From Rosa chinensis (taxonomy: Eukaryota > Streptophyta > Magnoliopsida > Rosales > Rosaceae): a stretch of 64,000 nucleotides of DNA. Each line of letters starts with the position of its first letter. Position 1 is the stretch's first letter. Positions 12,011-23,100 of this stretch are shown piece by piece. The notes under the pieces were generated by a model. That model saw nothing but the letters and a program-made list of their open reading frames with translations. It did not search any database and was not told where the DNA came from. Location of the stretch: NCBI RefSeq assembly GCF_002994745.2, contig NC_037093.1, forward strand, positions 44,930,384 to 44,994,383. Direction: 5' to 3'. A program made the position numbers and the translations under genes.

Positions 12011-12769
12011 GACATATTGGCAATAGAAGTCTTGCTTTCCAGATCGCTAGAAAGTAAACCCTAGCAGAGCAGTGCTAGGTCAAGAATAGATAAGAGTTAA
12101 AACTATGATTATGTGACATAAAAATATATGATGTACATGTTGAACACATATTGGTGAGGGAAAACAAAACAAATCATATTATGACCTAAATCTAAGTCTA
12201 TCCATTATATTTACAAAAACAAAAACAAAAAATGAGCTACCAATTTTTTAAAACAAATATTTTAATAATTAATCATGAGGTACATAAAATAAACATTAAG
12301 AAAAAATGATTAATCTTCATTTTTTTTTGTAAAGCTAAAATAGGAAAAAAAAAACCACAAAATAGTTCATGTTATTTTCTTGTTGATTAGAAATTAATTT
12401 TTAAAACTCAATACCTTGTGTTTAATTTTTTTTATTGAAAAAAACTTTTATGTTGTCTGATTAAGGAATGGATATGTATTTAAGATTTATAGACTAATTA
12501 ATTCATTGAATCAACTAAGTTTTTTTTTTAAAGATAATAGTTTGTTTGCAAATTATATGAGTGAGGTTATTTGAGGAAATTCGGTGAGGTTTAGTAAGTA
12601 AATTTAGTATTAGAAAATTTGATAGAAGGTCAAGTGAGTAAATTTAGAGGTTCCAATAGAAAAACTCATTGCTAAATGCTAGATACACATTTCCTACTTA
12701 ATACACTATCTAATCACTTTTTTTTAAAATCATTTTACTAGAAACACAACCCCTTTTCCTAAGCTACCC

Positions 12770-13310
12770 TCATTCACAAGACACCCACCAATTCACTTAA
12801 TACACTTCCTAAGCTCCAACAGGAGAAACATCGATGGCCTTGAACACATTGTCTGGAACTTTGGCACGACTCCTTATTTTGTTGGATAACTTGCTCCTTG
12901 TTTGGTACCTTTCCTTTTAAAAGTAGCAAGAGAAGGCCCTCGAGCAATGGTTGATCACCACCAGGCTTTGCACCTGGTAATACTTTCTGACATTCTGGAA
13001 TTAACAAACCCCTAAGCAAATGCCCTCATCTGGATCAAGTAAAGAGATTTCCCACAGAAACCTCGTCATTCCCCTCAATCCAACAATCATCAGATCAACA
13101 GTGATAGTGCCCAATTACACTTTTCCATGTTCTGCCTTCAATTTCTTCAAAAATTCTTGTTGTTCTGGAATCAATTCCTTCAACTAAGAATAAAGGTCAA
13201 GATCAGAAGAGGTCTGCGTTAGAACCCATCTGACGGAATCTCGGAGACTAGACTGTTGGCCAAGAGAGAATGGAGCTTGGGACACCACTTAGGAAGAAGG
13301 CCATCGCTAG
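12770..13310 (-). pseudogene. Intronless fragment of mitochondrial citrate synthase
   Basis: Minus-strand frames give SSDLDLYS, stop, LKELIPEQQEFLKKLKAEH, stop, [15 protein letters not shown], then after a frameshift [15 protein letters not shown] and GKVPNKEQV, then in another frame [18 protein letters not shown]. This order is the N-terminal third of plant mitochondrial citrate synthase. An N-terminal MAFF start lies near 13305. The parent genes have several introns in this span (family knowledge) and none is present, so a processed retrocopy is inferred. Two glutamine codons have become stops, one arginine region is frameshifted, and the copy stops near 12830. It is non-functional. Confidence 0.8.
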
Positions 13311-13319
13311 GGTTCTAAG

Positions 13320-13885
13320 TGTTGTAACATTTTAATATTTTATTTATTATTGAAATTAAATTTGGATGAATTTATTTTGTGTTTAAATTCTAAATTTATT
13401 TGTGTGTTTAAATTCAGAATTTATTTTGAATTTTATTTGTAACTCATGGTGTTTTATTTTGGATTTTAATTCTTGTAATCTATGGCTTTTGGTTACTACC
13501 CTATTAATTGTACGGAGTGTCCTAAGAGCCTATAAATAGCATCATTTGTTTCATGCTTAGACATACAAAACTTTCACTCTATTATATTCACCCATCAACT
13601 TTCTTTCCAAAATCCCCCGAAGTGTCTTGTGTGTTTTTTGGTCAAAGAAATGTGTCTTTTGGTGGAGCTTTGGGTTTCTCCAATTTGTGCAGATTGGTGT
13701 GAGCCGTACAACTTGTTGTTGAACTGTTGTATTATGGAGGGGACAAGTCAAGAGATTTCTGGTGCACCGTCATTGTTCCGCAGAGGGCTTGAATCTCCTT
13801 AAAGAGAGCGAGACACCCGCACCTCAGCCTATTGTCAACAAGTTTTTCATATAAAAATGATAATTTTATTGTAATTTCACCAACA
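13320..13885. mobile_element. Solo LTR, 566 bp, upstream of the citrate synthase pseudogene
   Basis: Starts TGTTGTAACA and ends ATTTCACCAACA, flanked by the 5-bp duplication CTAAG (13315-13319 and 13886-13890). It contains a TATAAATAG promoter motif at about 13530 and an R/U5-like tract (CTCCTTAAAGAGAGCGAGAC) typical of plant LTRs, which suggests plus orientation. No internal region is adjacent, so it is a solo LTR. It sits at the 5' end of the pseudogene, probably inserted into its leader. Confidence 0.8.
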
Positions 13886-13999
13886 CTAAGTTTGTAGCTT
13901 CTAGAGGTAGTATATATAGTTTCCAACTATATTTTTTAATGTCTCTTTTAGTAATTTGATATACTCATAAAATCTGATGTTGGGTGTGTGAAAAAAAAG

Positions 14000-14309
14000 G
14001 ATGTGTATTTAGTATTTAGAATTGTGTAAATAAAATTTCTCTTTTTTAAAACAAACTGACAGATATTTATTCATGAGGAGAAGACTCCTTCTCCATTTAC
14101 ATCCCAAATAAAATAGGGGGAAACAGAAAACAAAATAATTTAGAGCCATTAGATTTTAGAATGATTAGATTATCATTTTCAAGTATTACATGACATGATT
14201 TGGCAAATAGGTGATGTGTGTAGAAGACGTAGAATGACACCTAAAATTGAAGCCACAAATCTTAGGTCGAGGCCAAGTGGCCAACAAATATTTTTCATTT
14301 CTAAATTGT
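14000..14309. repeat. Left copy of a 310-bp duplication flanking the copia element
   Basis: Starts GATGTGTATTTAG and ends TTTCTAAATTGT. It is identical to 21843-22152 apart from one substitution (AGACGTAG here, AGACATAG there). It directly abuts the left LTR. Confidence 0.95.
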
Positions 14310-14507
14310 AATTGGAATGGTCTACTCATTTCATTTCATAGTCCCTTTATATAGGGAAGACATTACAACGGAAATATTGATTACAATTATGATATTAAAT
14401 ACTGATTGATCTATCTTTTATGCTAATTGATTAGTAATCACTGATTCCTTGATTCCCTCTTCGTCAGTTACTTTGACGAAGGCACATAATATGTTTTTCC
14501 TTTAACA
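14307..14507 (-). repeat. 3' LTR of the copia element (left side)
   Basis: Plus-strand ends are TGTAATTGGAATGG and TTTTTCCTTTAACA, so the LTR reads TGTTAAAGG... on the minus strand. The outer end has lost a few bases relative to the other LTR (TGTAATTGG versus TGATAATTGG). Confidence 0.9.
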
Positions 14508-14713
14508 CTCCCCCTTGTGCCAAGTCAAAGACGAAATGGTGCATAAGTTGTTGCCTTACTAAAAACCTTGCCAAGTAACAATAAAAACCATGTGGGACAA
14601 AAAATAAAACTTGGTCGAAGGAAAAGAGCACAACGCACCTTCTACATTTGAGAAGGACATGTGTGTGTTAGACTCCCCTTGACGTCTACACCTCCCCCTG
14701 ATCTTTACATTAA

Positions 14714-15376
14714 TCAAGGGAGCTTGGAAAGTCTTCGCATTCCTATGCTTTTCACATGTTTCTCAAATATGGCCTTAGGCAATGATTTGGTGAACAAATC
14801 TGCCACATTCTCCTCAGACCTTACTTGATTCACTTGAATCTTGAGGAGGGCCTGTTGTTGCTGATTGTAGAAAAACTTTGGCGATATGTGTTTTGTATTA
14901 TCACCCTTGATATATCCTATCTTCATCTGTTCGATGCAAGCTGCATTATCTTCATAAATGCAAGTAGGCTCTTCAGTGGTAGAACTCAAACCACTAGTCC
15001 CTCGAATATGTGTGATGATAGCTCTTAACCATACACATTCACGAACCGCCTCATGTAGAGCGATAATCTCTGAGTGGTTCGAGGAGGTAGCCACAAGGGT
15101 TTGCTTGGTTGATCTCCAAGATATCGCTGTGTTCCCAATGGTAAATACATAACCAGTTTGGGAACGACCTTTATGTGGGTCAGAGAGGTACCCAGCATCA
15201 GCAAAACCAACCAAAACATCATTTGGCGTTTCGGTGTAGTGTGTGGCACTTTCACCATCAATATTTTCTTCAGGGATTGCAGTTCCATCTGCGGTCCCTC
15301 TTGTCTCTCTGTAAGGAAAGAACAGTCCTAAGTCAATGGTTCCTTTTAGGTATCTGAAAATGTTCTTGATACCATT
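14714..15376 (-). pseudogene. Copia RNase H part of pol
   Basis: NGIKNIFRYLKGTIDLGLFF opens it. After a short frame change comes VGFADAGYLSDPHKGRSQTG, then SWRSTKQTLVATSSNHSEI, YEDNAACIEQ and the terminal ADLFTKSLPKAIFEKHV. It removes the RNA strand during cDNA synthesis. The frame break near 15215-15288 and the upstream stop inactivate it. Confidence 0.88.
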
Positions 15377-16912
15377 CTAGTGACGCTGCGTTGGCGCTGA
15401 GCTAAATCTAGCTAACAAGTTCACTGAGAATGCAATGTCTGGTCGAGTACATTGGGCTAAGTACAATAATGCGCCTATTGCACTTAGGTAGGGAATTTCA
15501 GCTCCCAACACCTCTTCATCATCTTCCTTTGGACGAAATGGATCTTTCTTTGCATCCAAACTTCGACCGATCATGGGAGTGCTAGTAGGATGCGCTTTGT
15601 CCATGTTAAATCGCCTGAGCATCTTTTGGACATACGCAGACTGGTGGATTAGTATTCCACAAACTCGGTGTTCTAGTTCAAGGCGTAGACAGAATCGAGT
15701 TTTCCCAAGATCCTTCATCTCAAATTCGGATTTCAAGTAGCTCGCGGTTTCTCTTATTTCATCAAGAGTACCTATTATGTTCATATCATCGACATATACT
15801 GCTACAATTACAAATCCGGAACTTGTTTTCTTTATGAATACGCAGGGGCATAGTTCATCGTTCTTATATCTTTTCCCAATCAAGTAGTCACTTAGACGGG
15901 TATACCACATTCGCCCAGATTGTTTCAATCCGTAAAGTGAGCGTTTCAACCTAATTGCAAACGCACTCCGTGGTTTAGAGTCACTTGACTTGGGTAATGT
16001 AAGGCCATCAGGCACTTTCATATATATCTCTGAATCTAGATCCCCATAGAGATATGAAGTAACCACATCCATGAGCTGCATTTCCAGTCCTTCGGAAATT
16101 ACTAGGCTAACTAAGTAACGGAACGTTATAACATCCATTACGGGAGAGTATGTCTCCTCGTAGTCAATTCCAGGGCGTTGGGAGAAACCTTGTGCCACAA
16201 GGCCAGCCTTGTACCTCAGGACTTCATTCTTCTCATTACGCTTTCTAACAAAGACCCATTTATGTCCTATAGGATTTACACTTGGTGGGGTTAGCACTAC
16301 CGGACCAAATACCTGTCTCTTTGTCAGAGAATCTAATTCTGCCTGGATTGCTTCTTTCCATTTAGGCCAATTTGCTCTTTGTTGACATTCTGCAACAGAG
16401 CGTGGTTCGATATCATCGTGCTCTATGATTTCTTGAGCAACAGTGTATGCAAATACATCATCAATGTGTATGGAAGATCTTTCTATCAACTCATACGCAC
16501 TCTCATAATCCATTGAGATTTCTTTGTTCTCTGGAATCATTTCAAACATCGGAGCCTCCTCCAGTATTGATTCATGGATATAGCTATAATCAGAGACAAT
16601 CTCATGAGAGGGATTCTCTACATTGATGATTAATGGATCGGTTTGTGCCTTACTCGCCCTCTTCTTCCTTGGGTGAGTGTCAATCGAACCTAGTGGCCTC
16701 CCCCTCTTCCTTTGAGGAGCCACGGCCTCAACCATACCTCCACTAAGTGTGGTTGTAGTGCCTCTATCTGCGGCACCGTGCCCCTTGTTGGGGACTTCTA
16801 ACCTTGCAGGCACATTTGCAGCTGGTATATGTGATCTCGTCACTTTTGCGATATCAGTAAACGCATCAGGCATCGAATCTGCTACGTTTTGAAGATCGAT
16901 TATTCTTTTCAC
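15377..16912 (-). pseudogene. Copia reverse transcriptase part of pol
   Basis: Contains WPKWKEAIQAELDSL, GHKWVFVRKRNE, QGFSQRPGIDYEETYSPV, YGDLDSEIYMKVPDG, SLYGLKQSGRMWY, and VAVYVDDMNIIG (catalytic YVDD) near residue 365. It ends PTQRH followed by TAG, where the usual residue would be tryptophan or similar; the following NGIKNIFRYLKG block reads on in frame. Confidence 0.92.
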
Positions 16913-16978
16913 TTCACTTTCACATTGTGAAGTGCAAGGATCAAAATGAGACAGAGTGGGAACAAACCACTACAATTC

Positions 16979-18514
16979 CTATCGTTCCCTTGGAAAATCC
17001 TTTTTCCTATCTCCCCCTAACGACGGGAAGACTGTCTCATCAAAGTGATAATCCGCAAATCGAGCGGTAAAGAGATCGCCTGTCAAGGGTTCCAAATAGC
17101 GGATAATCGTTGGAGATTCGTATCCAACATAAATACTTAATCGTCTCTGAAGACCCATTTTAGTGCGCTGTGGGGGCGCAATAGGCACATATACGGCGCA
17201 ACCAAATATGCGTAAGTGGGAAATGTCAGGCTCATATCCAGTTACCAACTGGTACGCAGAAAATGGTTGGCTAGCAGTGGGTCTGAAACGAATGAGTAAA
17301 GCTGCGTGCAATATTGCATAACCCCATGCAGATATAGGCAAGTTGGTGCGCATAACCAATGCCCTAGCCACCATCTGTAGCCTTTTGATGGTGGCTTCTG
17401 CGAGACCATTTTGTGTATGCACATGGGTTACAGGATGCTCTACATCGATCCCAATAGACATGCAATAATCATCAAATGCTTTTGATGTAAACTCTCCAGC
17501 ATTATCAAGCCTTATAGACTTGATAAGGTGATCAGGGTGGTGAGCCCTTAAGCGTATAATCTGTGCTAGGAGTTTTGCAAATGCAGCATTTTTTGTGGAC
17601 AATAAAATGACATGTGACCAGCGTGTCGAGGCATCCACCAGAACCATAAAGTACTTGAATGGTCCGCATTCTGGATGGATAGGTCCACATATGTCTCCTT
17701 GTATCCTTTGTAAGAATGGAATGTTTTGTTTTGTATCTTTAGCATAGGAAGGTCTCGATCCTGTTTTTGCTAAAGAGCAGGCTTTGCAAAACGAGTGATG
17801 TGCCTTTGAAATAGTCAATGAGGCATAATGGGAGGGAGGTAGTGCTTTTGGTACTTCAGAATGTAATGGCTGCATTTGAGCAATACGAGGACCGACACCT
17901 TTCAGTGTGGCGGATTTTTCTCCCATTTTATTTTTCACTCGAAAGAAGGGATGTCCGTGTGAGTTCTTTAAAATGCGGATCATCATGTCACGACCAGGGT
18001 GCCCTAGGCGGTCATGCCAAAGCCTGTATGAGTCAGTGTCCCACATTTCATTGTTGGTGACAACATATGATTCAATGATCCGAATCGTAGTGAGGTACAG
18101 TCCACTAGATTGACTCATAAGTTTCTCTAAAATGCGTTTCCTTCCACATTCATTAGAGGTAATATAAAGGTATTCAATTCCATTCTCACAGTGTGTTTCT
18201 ACATGATAACCGTTGGCACAAATATCTTTGAAACTTAACAAGGTTCGATTAGCTCTAGGTGCATATAGAGCGTCTGTGACTTTAAATGTTGTGCCATTAG
18301 GCAGCAAAAATTTTGCAGTTCCTCGCCCTTTTATTACTTGTGATGATCCAATCATCGTAGTCACAGAGGAATTATAGGCTATTAATTCAATAAATAATTG
18401 CCTATTCCTTAATATGGTGTGGGTAGTCCCACTATCAACTAAGCACTCGATTTCTCCTCGATTCATTCCTACAAATAAATGGGATATATTATTAATTTTG
18501 AAAATATAACTCAT
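16979..18514 (-). pseudogene. Copia protease and integrase part of pol
   Basis: A protease motif ECLVDSGTTHTIL lies near residue 25. Then come a pre-integrase HDRLGHPG...CKACSLAKT zinc region and an integrase core with GDICGPI, VLVDASTRWSHV, SIRLDNAGEFTS and HTQNGLAEATIKRL (D, D, E triad). The frame ends at a TAG near 16976-16978; a second TAG about nine bases on is followed by WFVPTLSHFDP, clearly the normal continuation. Two nonsense changes therefore separate integrase from RT. Confidence 0.9.
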
Positions 18515-18791
18515 ATTCTTTAGAGCATGACTATTTTAGTAGAATGATAATGTTTCATTCTAATAATAATTTTTTTCTCTAGATGTATTGCTTTACATCT
18601 TTATAGTGCTTTTTCGAACCATGTGGATATGTGTGGTACATAAAAATCGAATAAATTCAATGCTTCAGAATAAAATCTGAAATTTATTAATAAGCCAACG
18701 ATAATCAAATCAAGGTCGTTCAGAAATCTAATTCAAACAATTATTGAGATAAACTTTAAGACTACGTAATAGTCTAATTAAAAATGAGGCA

Positions 18792-19865
18792 TTATGCCTT
18801 CACAACTATTTTGGAAAATAAAATAAATAAAGCAGATCCGTCAAAATCTGAAGCATCCATTGATTGAGCAAGTTCCTTTTTGCCATTGAAGTCTGCAAAT
18901 GTGAGGTTGACGTCTGGGTCATGGCCTCCTTCTTCCATATAGTGAGCCTCTTGTTCTTTAGACTCCCTATACCTCTTGTAAGTGGCTGCAACCAGGTTGC
19001 TTGCTTGGCAATTCTTGTACCAGTGCCCCATGACTCCACATCTATAGCATGGTTCATTACCAACTCTACCAGGTTTGACTGAAGGGTTCTTGGGTGCCCT
19101 CTGCACCTTGTTTCCATGACCACGGCCCATACCACGACCCCCACGTCCCTTGCCACGTGGTGCATTGGTGCCACGTGGGTAGGGATCAGCACGTCCAACC
19201 CTCTTTTCATTGGGGTTCTTTCCACCTTTGACTTTGCCATAATTAGCCTCATGAATTTTCTTTGTCCCAACGGGCCTTGCATTGTTGTTCAAAAGAACCT
19301 CATTTTGCCTCTCAGCCACTTGCAGTAGGTTGATCAGCTTGTTGAAAGTCGTGATTCTTTTGTTATCATACTCCAGCCTATACTGGTTCGCTAGTATAAT
19401 TGCTGAAGTAGGAAAAGTGGAAAGAGTCTTCTGGATCATATCATCTTCTGTGAGTTCCTTTCCACAGAAATTTAGACGTGCTTTTAGGCGCAACATGTCC
19501 TTGTTGAAGTCATTGACCTTTTTGTAGTCAAGCAAGCGGATTTCATTCCACTGAACGGTTAGTTCTAGGAGCAAAGTGTCATGAATGTTCCCAAAACGTC
19601 CCTTAAGGGCATCCCACAGTTCTTTGGGTGTCTTCAACTGAACTTATTCCCAGCGTAAGCTAGGATCAATATGTCGCCTCAGAAACATTAAGGCATTTGC
19701 TTTCACCTTATTAGACGGTCCATCGTCTTTTGGGTCAGTGGGAATTTGGATGGTGGCAGTGTAGGCTTTTGCCACAAAGACAGTTTCTACATCGAAAACC
19801 CAACGGTGGTACTCAAGTCCTTCTGAGTCCAAAATGTCAAATTCAGGTCGAGTTGGATCAGCCAT
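18792..19865 (-). pseudogene. Copia gag
   Basis: Starts MADPTRPEFDILDSEGLEY at 19865. Continues through LRWE, an in-frame TAA near 19641-19643, then VQLKTPKELWDALKGRFGN, and a CCHC zinc knuckle CYRCGVMGHWYKNC around 19050, preceded by a basic RG-rich linker. The premature stop follows codon 74, so full-length gag cannot be made. A gap of about 270 nt without a clear frame separates it from pol. Gag would form the cytoplasmic capsid particle. Confidence 0.88.
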
Positions 19866-21640
19866 CTACATAAACAAGAGAGAAGATATAAATTACGCAG
19901 TCATAAAGACATCCACGTGAATTATTTTCCAAAATATGAATTAGATTTCAAGACCAAGATTCGTAATGGTCACATTTTTGTTTTTCGATGCCATGTGAAA
20001 ATACTTTATCACAGTAATGTTGTGTGTATAAATGTGCATGAATTTTCATTATCATGGCAAAGCAAAATTTTATATGTTGTATTACAAAAATAACTATAAC
20101 ACATTTAATAATAAAACATAGCATATAAAAATAAATGACATGGCTTGTTCAAAATTTCACAAATATACAACAAATTATATACTACATATAACAATAACAA
20201 GAATATATCATGCATAACATAAAATACAAATGAGAGCATAATATAAAGGCATGCTTAGGAATAGTTTATATAAGGATAAATATTAAAAAACATGCTCAAA
20301 ATTTCATAAATAAACCATAAACAATGAAATATATATTCATGCTTAAAGGTAATTAAAACATAAAAATAAGGCATGCTTAAAATGATCAAAATTATCTAAT
20401 TTAAACATGCTTAATAACAAAATATAATAAAGGTATAAACAATAAGGTATAAAACATGCTTAAAAATAAATAAATTTCACATGCTTTAGATTCCACGAAT
20501 ATATATCACATATATAACAAGCAATAAAATAGCATGCTCAAAAATAAAAATAAAAATTCTAATTATAAATAATTAAATATACCATGGTATGAAAATAAAA
20601 GAGAACATACTTGGTTTCGAGAAAAACAATCCTTACGCACGCGCGTGTTGATGCAGGCGTGCGATGTTTGTATCTTTGAGAAAAACTGGGCCGCTTCCTC
20701 TCTCTTTTGAGCCTTGTTTTTTTTTTTCTCTTTTTTCTGGGCCTCAAGGCCTGTTTTGTTTTTTTTTTTTCGTTCTGGGCCGGGTCTGCTCTCTGGACTG
20801 GCCCCTTTACTTTGGGTCAAGTTTTTTTTTTTTTTTTCTGTTTCTGGGCCTGCTCCCCTTTTTCTTTTTTTTTTCAGGGCCCCCTTTTTTTTTCTTTCTG
20901 GGCCGGGTCCTTACTTCGGCCCGAGTTGCCCCTTCTTGTTTTTATTTTTTTTTATTTTCGCTTCCTTCTGGTTTGCAGAAACCCCAGTTGATATCGGGGC
21001 TGGGTGGAGACGAGCGACCAGGTTTGCAGGTGGCTGACTCAGGTCATGGTCGAGCGCCGGTGTCCGGGCGTGGATGTGAAGGCCGGTCTGCAGCGATTAT
21101 TCTGAAGTTCGATAAGCTGTTGTTCGTGCGCCGATCTGGATGCGGAGGCCGGTCTGGGCTGTAGGCGGAGGTGAGCAGCAACGCGGTTACAGGGGCTGCG
21201 CTGGGTAGATCGAAGGCTCTGTGGGCTGGATGCGTCTGTGCTGGGATCGGTGGGCTGCTGGGAGGAGAGGGCGGTGCTGCAGGTGAGCGACTGGGATGAG
21301 TTGGGTGCCCTTAGCAGTTCGATGGAGATGGAGGCTGGACGGGGCGGGGCCGATCCAGTGGTAGGGGAAGAAGTGCAGCGCTGGTCAAGGCTGAGGCTGG
21401 CCGAGGCCGGTGACGTTGTCTGGCGGCCCCCGATATGGTCGAAGGCGTGGGCGTGGGCTGCAGGTGGTGCTGTAGGCCAGAGACTGCAGCGAGCGGCCTG
21501 GAGGGCTGGGATCGAGGGGGGAAAGCCGTTGGATCGGGATGGAGGCCGGTGACGTGGGCTGGCGGTCACCGATCTGCACGGTTTTTTTTTTTTTTTTTGG
21601 TTATTTGCTCTGAGCGTGCTGATAACGTGTAAAAGTAAAA
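19866..21640 (-). other. Copia 5' leader: AT-rich part plus GC/CT-rich part
   Basis: Between gag and the 5' LTR, 19866-20620 is very AT-rich with repeated CATGCTTAAAAAT-like words. 20690-20960 on the plus strand is a run of T-tracts separated by CTGGGCC. 20990-21570 is strongly GC-rich with (G)CTGGAT/GCTGCAG words. ORFs here in several frames are composition by-products. The leader is long for a copia element, and the GC-rich block resembles 29340-29760. Confidence 0.6.
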
Positions 21641-21842
21641 TGATAATTGGAATGGTCTACTCATTTCATTTCATAGTCCCTTTATATAGGGAAGACATTA
21701 CAACGGAAATATTGATTACAATTATGATATTAAATACTGATTGATCTATCTTTTATGCTAATTGATTGGTAATCACTGATTCCTTGATTCCCTCTTCGTC
21801 AGTTACTTTGACGAAGGCACATAATATGTTTTTCCTTTAACA
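21641..21842 (-). repeat. 5' LTR of the copia element (right side)
   Basis: Runs TGATAATTGGAATGG to CCTTTAACA. It differs from 14307-14507 by one internal base (GATTGGTAAT versus GATTAGTAAT). A CCTTTATATAGGG motif in minus orientation is the likely TATA region. Confidence 0.9.
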
Positions 21843-22152
21843 GATGTGTATTTAGTATTTAGAATTGTGTAAATAAAATTTCTCTTTTTTAAAACAAACT
21901 GACAGATATTTATTCATGAGGAGAAGACTCCTTCTCCATTTACATCCCAAATAAAATAGGGGGAAACAGAAAACAAAATAATTTAGAGCCATTAGATTTT
22001 AGAATGATTAGATTATCATTTTCAAGTATTACATGACATGATTTGGCAAATAGGTGATGTGTGTAGAAGACATAGAATGACACCTAAAATTGAAGCCACA
22101 AATCTTAGGTCGAGGCCAAGTGGCCAACAAATATTTTTCATTTCTAAATTGT
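21843..22152. repeat. Right copy of the 310-bp duplication flanking the copia element
   Basis: Matches 14000-14309 at 309 of 310 positions and begins exactly after the 5' LTR (…TTTAACA then GATGTG). Confidence 0.95.
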
Positions 22153-22880
22153 TGATTCGGATTACATTCGGCCGATAAGGAAAGAGGGGGGTAGGAAACG
22201 TTAATGTCTTAATAATCATAATATTCTTTTTGTATATATGTTTCAAAAAAAACCAATTGTTCTTAATGAACTTCTACTTAATTTGGTCGTATCCCATATT
22301 ACCATGCAAGTAGAGTACTGAAGTAACTCTTTCAAATCCATTAATATGATATTTACCTGAGTATTTTGATCTTCCAATTAATTTGGTCGTATCCTGTACA
22401 TTGATTGTGATTATCCGTATCCCATAATTCATTGACACTTGGAAATAGTTGCGGCACTAAATTGGAAGTAGACACATTTAAGATGCAACAATAATAGTGA
22501 AAACATCGTACACAAACAATAGGAGCCCATGAATGAAAAAAAAAACACAAGAACTAATCATACGCGAACGCGGTCTTCTTCTTTTTTTTTGGTTTTTTAA
22601 TTAAATTTTTTTTTTCAGCCTCTTACCAAGTTTCACTAAATTTAAGTGATATTATTGGCTTAGAGCACCACATGGCAGTGCCACGTGGTATTCCGAAACT
22701 ACAGAATAATTTCTTGTATGGCAGTAATTGTACGATGAATTATTCTTTATGAATGACAACATTGATTAATATGTTACATCATTTAAAATTCAAAAGAGCC
22801 AAAAAGAGCTCTTCCAAAAGAAGAAACAGACCAACATCGTGTGGAATTGAACTTGGTATAGAAAGGTCGGTTTTGATGGA
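22153..22880. other. Intergenic DNA without recognisable genes
   Basis: AT-rich. The words AATTTGGTCGTATCC (22279, 22380) recur as a small direct repeat. A palindromic GGCAGTGCCACGTGG word occurs near 22674. No coding evidence. Confidence 0.45.
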
Positions 22881-22904
22881 GTTAAGTATTTGATTAAGTT
22901 ACAT

Positions 22905-23100
22905 GGGGGAAGATTCCACGAATGTGTAATAGAGCAGCTCATTCATTGACGAGGGAAGTTTTATCCGCTATCGAGGAACTGGAAGGAAGTTGGACCATCG
23001 TGGTTCAAAGAGTTATATTAGTTGATGTAGAGAGTCTGACCCGCTTTGATGATGCCACAATTTGCCCCTCAGTTGTAATGAGTAGTTATTTATGAATTCA
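22905..23100 (+). pseudogene. LINE RNase H C-terminal remnant
   Basis: The plus strand reads PRMCNRAAHSLTREVL, then SAIEELEGSW. The RxCNRAAHSL block is the C-terminal signature of RNase H in plant L1 elements. Homologous copies lie at 37680-38160. Confidence 0.65.

Larger units (their letters stand above)
7861..12089 (-). mobile_element. L1-type LINE, 5'-truncated, nested in the MULE
   Basis: Flanked by 17-bp duplications ATAAGAGTTAAAACTAT (7844-7860 and 12090-12106). A T-run on the plus strand at 7861-7869 is the poly(A) tail of the minus-oriented element. Domains in order on the minus strand are AP endonuclease, reverse transcriptase, zf-RVT and RNase H. The gag-like ORF1 is missing, so the copy is 5'-truncated at about 12089. 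The relative MULE at 45616 lacks the insertion (empty site near 45875). Confidence 0.9.
4804..12667. mobile_element. MULE interrupted by a solo LTR and a LINE
   Basis: Termini are GAGTGTTGTTATTGGGACC at left and, in reverse complement, GAGTTTTTCTATTGGAACC at right. They are flanked by perfect 9-bp duplications ATTGCTAAA (4795-4803 and 12668-12676), the hallmark of Mutator-type transposition. Removing the solo LTR (4856-7646) and the LINE (7861-12089) with their target duplications leaves about 822 bp. The relative at 45616-46460 is 845 bp, uninterrupted and collinear. No transposase is encoded, so it must have moved with a trans-acting MULE transposase. Confidence 0.9.
14307..21842 (-). mobile_element. 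Ty1/copia retrotransposon (Ivana/Oryco-like), disabled
   Basis: A 7.5-kb element in minus orientation. Two about 201-bp LTRs differ by one substitution plus a small end difference, so the insertion is young. Domain order on the minus strand is gag, protease, integrase, RT, RNase H, as in Ty1/copia. A purine tract AAGGGGGAG adjoins the 3' LTR (plus 14508-14516), and a TTATCAGCACGC primer-site-like word follows the 5' LTR (about 21612-21625). No 5-bp duplication is seen; the element is instead flanked by a 310-bp direct duplication. Lineage is inferred from the GNEPCYRCGVMGHWYKNC knuckle and is tentative. Confidence 0.92.

Noticed and set aside
20664..21632. Several overlapping ORFs on both strands in the copia leader
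   Set aside because: Composition-driven (T tracts, GC-rich), mutually overlapping, and inside a retroelement leader.
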